Part shown: piece by piece, positions 59,442-64,000 of the stretch
Position numbering within the stretch: the stretch's first letter is position 1
How the letters are laid out: each line of letters starts with the position of its first letter
NCBI GenBank assembly: GCA_015062055.1
Contig: SUVK01000003.1
Coordinates: 1-64,000, forward strand
Source: Akkermansiaceae bacterium
Lineage (GTDB): Bacteria; Verrucomicrobiota; Verrucomicrobiia; Verrucomicrobiales; Akkermansiaceae
Reading direction: 5' to 3'
DNA: 64,000 nt
Made by a program: the position numbers and the translations under genes
Notes under the pieces: generated by a model
What the model was told of the DNA's origin: nothing
The model's database searches: none
What the model saw: only the letters and a program-made list of their open reading frames with translations

Positions 59442-62158
59442 CAGCAATAGCGGGTAAGCACATATTGCAGAATACCACCGGCGCGGAAGTATTCTTTCTC
59501 AATAGGTGTATCGATACGCACAATGAGCGGCAGCTCAAAGCTTGCCTCGCCGGCGGGTGTTACCACCAGCATGGCCTTGGCGCGCGGTTGCAGGTCGTTG
59601 TGCAGGCCCACAATGGAGAAGGTGGCATCTTTGAGGGCCTTCACGCGGTCATAGTCGGCAGGGTTCTCAAAGTTGAGGGGCAGCACGCCCATGCCGATGA
59701 GGTTGCTGCGGTGAATGCGCTCGAAGCTCTTGGTGATAACCGCGCGCACCCCCAGCAGGGAGGTACCCTTGGCGGCCCAGTCGCGGCTGGAGCCCATGCC
59801 GTAATCCTCGCCGCCGATGATGATGGTGGGCACGCCGTCTGCCTTGTAGGCCATGCCGGCATCGTAAATAAAGGTGGGCGTGCCGCAGGGGGCGCAGATG
59901 CAGGTGTCGGGCTCGCTGACGGCTTGGGTGCCGAAGTAGAGCGTGTAGCCACCCTCAATACCCTCGGTGAGCAGGTTTTTGATGCGCACGTTGGCAAAGG
60001 TGCCGCGTGCCATCACCAAGTCATTACCGCGGCGGGAGCCGAAGGTGTTGAAGTCTCTCTTCTCAACCCCGGCGGCAGCCAAGAACTTGCCGGCAGGCCC
60101 CGTGGGTTTGATGGCTCCGGCGGGGGAGATGTGGTCTGTGGTCACACAGTCGCCGAAGATACCCAGTGCGCGTGCCCCGCAAATGTCGGTAATATCGCTC
60201 TTCTTGCCGTCAAAGCCCTCAAAGAAGGGCGGGCGGTGTATGTAGGTAGAATCCGCGTTCCAAGCAAAGGTGGCACCGGTGGGGGCGCTCACTTTGCCCC
60301 ACTCGGGCACCACGTTGCTGTAGCTGGCGGTGTAGTCCGCAGGGGTGGCGGCGTTGGCTTGGGCTGCGGCAATCTCGGCACTGCTCGGCCAAATATCTTT
60401 CAGGAACACGGGGGTGCCGTCGGCTGCCGTGCCCAGCGGCTCGGTTGCGGTGTCAATATCCACCCTGCCGGCCAACGCAAAGGCAATCACCAGCGGGGGC
60501 GACATCAGGAAGTTGGCCTTCACGTGGGAGTGAATGCGGGCCTCGAAATTGCGGTTGCCGGACAGCACGGAGCAGGACACGATGTCGTTCTCCGTCACGG
60601 CTTGCTCCAGCGCAGCGTTGAGCGGGCCGGAGTTGCCGATGCAGGTGGCGCAGCCATAGCCCACAATGGAGAAGCCGATGGCATCCAGCGCCTCGGTGAG
60701 GCCGTTGTTTTCAAAGTAGCGTGCGGCAATGCGGCTGCCGGGGGCAATGCTGGTCTTAACATGGGCGGGCACCTTCATGCCCAGCGCCGCTGCCTTTTTA
60801 GCGAGCAGGCCTGCGGCCAGCATCAGGCTGTCGTTGCTGGTGTTGGTGCAGCTGGTAATGGCGGCCACCAAGATGGAGCCGTCCGTAATCTCTACCTCGT
60901 GCGTGGTGTCGGCATCGGGGTTGCCGGCATCGCCCTTCATGGTTACGGCTACGCCCTCTGTCTTTTGCGGGTGGCCGTAGGTTTTTTCGCACATCTCGGC
61001 AAAGCTGCTCTTGAGGGCGGTGAGGGCAATGTGGTCTTGCGGGCGCTTGGGGCCGGCCACGGCGGGTACTATGCTGCCCAGGTCGAGCTCCAGCTCGGTA
61101 GAGTAATCAATCTCGCCCTTGCGGGGCATACCGAAAATACCCTGAGCTTTCAGGTAGGCCTCATAGGTGGCTACATGCTCTTCGCTGCGGCCGGTGGCGC
61201 GCAGGTAGGCGGCGCTGGTGGCATCTGCGGGGAAGAAGCCCATCGTGGCGCCGTACTCCGGTGCCATGTTGGCCACGGTGGCGCGGTCCGGCAGGGAGAG
61301 CGCCTCTGCCCCCTCGCCAAAGAACTCTACAAACTTGCCTACCACACCGTGTGCGCGCAGCATCTTGGTGACATGCAGTGCCAAATCCGTGGCGGTAACA
61401 CCCTCGCTGAGCTTGCCGGTAAGGTGCACGCCCACAACCTCGGGCACCAAGAAAGTGACGGGCTGGCCGAGCATACCGGCCTCTGCCTCAATGCCGCCTA
61501 CGCCCCAGGCAACAATGCCCAAGCCGTTAATCATGGTGGTGTGAGAGTCCGTACCCACTAGGGTATCGGGGTAGTACACGCCGTCTTGCTCCATCACGCC
61601 GCGGGCCAAGTGCTCCAGGTTTACTTGGTGTACAATACCTGTGCTGGGCGGTACGACGGAGAAGGTTTCGAAGGCCTGCTGGCCCCATTTCAAGAATTCA
61701 TAGCGCTCTGTGTTGCGCTCAAACTCGCGGGTCAGGTTCTTTTGGTACGCCCCGGGGAAACCGGACCAGTCTACCTGTACGGAGTGGTCTACCACCAAAT
61801 CCACCGGTACCAGCGGCTCCATGGCGGCGGGGTCGGCCCCCAAATCTTGCACGGCGGCGCGCATGGCGGCCAAATCTACCAACAGGGGTACACCCGTCAG
61901 GTCTTGCAAAATAATGCGAGCCACCGTAAACGGGATCTCGTAGTTGCCCGGTTCTTCGGCTCTCCAGCCAGCCAGGTTCTTTACATCTTGCTCCGTCACT
62001 TTCAGCCCGTCGCAGTTGCGCATCAAACTCTCCAGCACAATGCGCAGCGATATCGGCATGCGCTTGATGCCACTGTATCCCGCCTCTGCCAACGCCGGCA
62101 GCGAGTAGTATTGTCCCTGTGTCCCTTTGCCTGTCGTAAATGTACGTACCGTCTCCAT
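59441..62158 (-). CDS. acnA: Aconitate hydratase
   Basis: VGTDSHTTMINGLGIVAWGVGGIEAEAGMLGQP; ITSCTNTSN; GYGCATCIGNSGPL; GGEDYGMGSSRDWAAKG. Confidence 0.95.
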   Translation of the reverse strand: METVRTFTTGKGTQGQYYSLPALAEAGYSGIKRMPISLRIVLESLMRNCDGLKVTEQDVKNLAGWRAEEPGNYEIPFTVARIILQDLTGVPLLVDLAAMRAAVQDLGADPAAMEPLVPVDLVVDHSVQVDWSGFPGAYQKNLTREFERNTERYEFLKWGQQAFETFSVVPPSTGIVHQVNLEHLARGVMEQDGVYYPDTLVGTDSHTTMINGLGIVAWGVGGIEAEAGMLGQPVTFLVPEVVGVHLTGKLSEGVTATDLALHVTKMLRAHGVVGKFVEFFGEGAEALSLPDRATVANMAPEYGATMGFFPADATSAAYLRATGRSEEHVATYEAYLKAQGIFGMPRKGEIDYSTELELDLGSIVPAVAGPKRPQDHIALTALKSSFAEMCEKTYGHPQKTEGVAVTMKGDAGNPDADTTHEVEITDGSILVAAITSCTNTSNDSLMLAAGLLAKKAAALGMKVPAHVKTSIAPGSRIAARYFENNGLTEALDAIGFSIVGYGCATCIGNSGPLNAALEQAVTENDIVSCSVLSGNRNFEARIHSHVKANFLMSPPLVIAFALAGRVDIDTATEPLGTAADGTPVFLKDIWPSSAEIAAAQANAATPADYTASYSNVVPEWGKVSAPTGATFAWNADSTYIHRPPFFEGFDGKKSDITDICGARALGIFGDCVTTDHISPAGAIKPTGPAGKFLAAAGVEKRDFNTFGSRRGNDLVMARGTFANVRIKNLLTEGIEGGYTLYFGTQAVSEPDTCICAPCGTPTFIYDAGMAYKADGVPTIIIGGEDYGMGSSRDWAAKGTSLLGVRAVITKSFERIHRSNLIGMGVLPLNFENPADYDRVKALKDATFSIVGLHNDLQPRAKAMLVVTPAGEASFELPLIVRIDTPIEKEYFRAGGILQYVLTRYC

Positions 62159-62228
62159 GGTTCTTCTCTTTGTTTCTTGCTAATACGCGGGCCATTATAC
62201 GCCTTTTTTTCTATATTGCAAGAAAGAA

Positions 62229-62259
62229 AAACCGCAGAGGTTTTTCCCTCTGCGGTTTT
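62229..62259. terminator. Intrinsic terminator between PEP-CTERM gene and acnA
   Basis: AACCGCAGAG-N8-CTCTGCGGTT flanked by A and T tracts. Confidence 0.85.
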
Positions 62260-62323
62260 GGGAGCTGTTGCTCTTCTGAAATTCGCTTTTTTTACTTGCG
62301 GCGACGCTTGCCACGCCATAGCT

Positions 62324-62983
62324 TTAGCGGCGGCGGCGGCGTGCGGCAAGCCCGGCCAATGCCAGCAAGCTCAACGTTGCTGTCGTCGGCTCCGGTACAG
62401 TGGGGGCTGCAGCCATGCCCTTCATGGCGCTTGTTATCTCATCCGCGCTGAGAACGGAATCGTATACTTCAATCTCACCGATACCCGTGTGCTTGGTGAG
62501 ATTGGTGATGGCAAGTTGAGCGCGGGTTTTTCCACCTTCGACAGGCTCATAATTTGTTTCTACTCCCTGTGCATCAATCAAGGTAAGATAAAACTTTGAT
62601 TTTTGATTCGTACCGTATGTGTAACCTACGATAGCCTCGGTAAAACCAATGATGCTTTTATAGCCAGAACCGGAGCTGTTGTAAAAACCCTCAATACCAT
62701 TGGAATATGAGTATCCGGGGTCATCCAAATAGTAATGCTCTACACCACCATTTACACTGCCGTACTCATCAGTGCCATCCCATTGGAAAATCGGTGTTTT
62801 AATGGGCTCATATAACCCGGTTGCTGTTAATTGAGATAAATCAAACGTAAACACAACCGAAATGGCGTCAAGGGAGCTCTGCAGGCTGGCCTTGTTGTCT
62901 GCATCCCACGTAATATCGAGGGGATCCGATGCTGCGACAGCCAAGCCGGCTGTGGCTAACAGTAATGTAATTGTCTTTTTCAT
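62324..62983 (-). CDS. PEP-CTERM secreted protein, paralog A
   Basis: MKKTITLLLATAGLAVAASDPLDITW...VPEPTTATLSLLALAGLAARRRRR. Confidence 0.88.
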   Translation of the reverse strand: MKKTITLLLATAGLAVAASDPLDITWDADNKASLQSSLDAISVVFTFDLSQLTATGLYEPIKTPIFQWDGTDEYGSVNGGVEHYYLDDPGYSYSNGIEGFYNSSGSGYKSIIGFTEAIVGYTYGTNQKSKFYLTLIDAQGVETNYEPVEGGKTRAQLAITNLTKHTGIGEIEVYDSVLSADEITSAMKGMAAAPTVPEPTTATLSLLALAGLAARRRRR

Positions 62984-63035
62984 ATGCCTTTATTTATTGA
63001 AATAGAGAAAGTTAAGACTCTTTTCTGAGAAGAGG

Positions 63036-63262
63036 GTTGTTATTTTGTGAACAACGCGCGGGAGCATATCTGATTTTAAATGAGATGTCAAGCAGAAAGT
63101 TTGTATTTTGTTTATTTTTATGAAATTAGGTCATTTTCTTCATATTGTTATTGTAGGAATTAACATCAAATAACAAGTTGTTATTGCTATTAAAAAGAAA
63201 CGACAACGAGAAATCTCATTTAAAAAGAGCTAAAGTCGCGCGCGTTGTTTGTAAATAACAAC
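63036..63262. repeat. Inverted repeat arms (63036-63086 / 63213-63262) between divergent PEP-CTERM paralogs
   Basis: Both arms, read toward their genes: CTCATTTAAAA...GCGCGTTGTT...AATAACAAC. Confidence 0.8.
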
Positions 63263-63321
63263 TTTCCTCCCGCAGAGGGACAGAAAATTCTCAATATATA
63301 ACATAGAACACACATTCGCAC

Positions 63322-63996
63322 ATGAAAAAGACAATTACATTACTGTTAGCCACGGCCGGTTTTGCCGCTGCTGCAACGGATCCCTTGGAAATCACCTGGA
63401 CCGATAACGAAGCCACGCTCTCCGAGTCGCTCGACGCTATCTCCGTGGTGTTTACGTTAGATTTTGAATCCTTGGGTACAAACAGACCTCTTAATGAAGA
63501 AGTTTACACAACGATATTCTCTTGGAGTGGTACTACTGAAGAAGGGAGTGAAAACGGTGATGTAAAACACTACTTTTTAGATGATACTTACTTTGGTGAT
63601 TACTACAATGAATTGCAATTCTCTGCTCCCGGTAACTCAAAGTTCAGTAGAGATAAAGTTGAGGGGTATGTAAAAGCTATCATTGGCTATACATACAGTG
63701 TAAATGAGACGGCCTGCCGTTACCTGACATTGATTGATGCCAATGGTAATCCAATCGATAAGGGTATTGTTTCAGGTACGAGGACGCGTGACTCCCTTTC
63801 CATAACCGTGTTGTCAAAACACGCTGCTGTTGGCAACATTGAGGTGTATGGTTCCGTTCTTTCTGCTGACGAAATGGCCGCAGCTATGACCAATCTTGCA
63901 AATCCGGCACCGACTCCCTCCGTGCCCGAGCCGACGACCGCTACGCTGAGCCTGTTGGCTTTGGCTGGTCTTGCAGCACGCCGCCGCCGCCGCTAA
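63322..63996 (+). CDS. PEP-CTERM secreted protein, paralog B
   Basis: MKKTITLLLATAGFAAAATDPLEITW...VPEPTTATLSLLALAGLAARRRRR. Confidence 0.88.
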   Translation: MKKTITLLLATAGFAAAATDPLEITWTDNEATLSESLDAISVVFTLDFESLGTNRPLNEEVYTTIFSWSGTTEEGSENGDVKHYFLDDTYFGDYYNELQFSAPGNSKFSRDKVEGYVKAIIGYTYSVNETACRYLTLIDANGNPIDKGIVSGTRTRDSLSITVLSKHAAVGNIEVYGSVLSADEMAAAMTNLANPAPTPSVPEPTTATLSLLALAGLAARRRRR

Positions 63997-64000
63997 AGCA

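Noticed and set aside
59465-61561. 698-aa plus-strand ORF opposite acnA
   Set aside because: Shadow ORF of acnA

Overview
The window looks like a gut Verrucomicrobiota chromosome, Akkermansia-like by its PEP-CTERM tails ending PEPTTATLSLLALAGLAARRRRR (inference). It is mostly chromosomal housekeeping: prfB with a programmed +1 frameshift, trmD, gyrB-gyrA, pnp, panD, secG, nth, sdhCAB and acnA. The most unusual segment is a roughly 15.6 kb co-directional cluster at about 21.35-36.99 kb, between gyrA and pnp. It encodes a Tubulin_2/FtsZ-like protein, an OmpA protein with a probable PBP-like domain, four different MotA/TolQ/ZorA-like membrane proteins, two tandem MotB/ZorB-like proteins, and a 3-TM protein at each end sharing a C-terminal AYKDI motif. 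I cannot match this set to a named system. Other notable items: a metal-efflux operon whose last gene, truncated by the window edge and absent from the ORF track, encodes an 18-aa His/Cys repeat; a gyrB promoter whose whole -35/-10 spacer is alternating purine-pyrimidine DNA; many promoters that imply leaderless mRNAs; two small ORFs missing from the track; a pseudo-amidase paralog; a Fe-S-cysteine-less family-4-like UDG; a pnp leader with two stem-loops; and an inverted duplication of PEP-CTERM genes with their promoters. No rRNA, tRNA or CRISPR array was recognised. All assignments come from reading motifs by eye; no database search was run.
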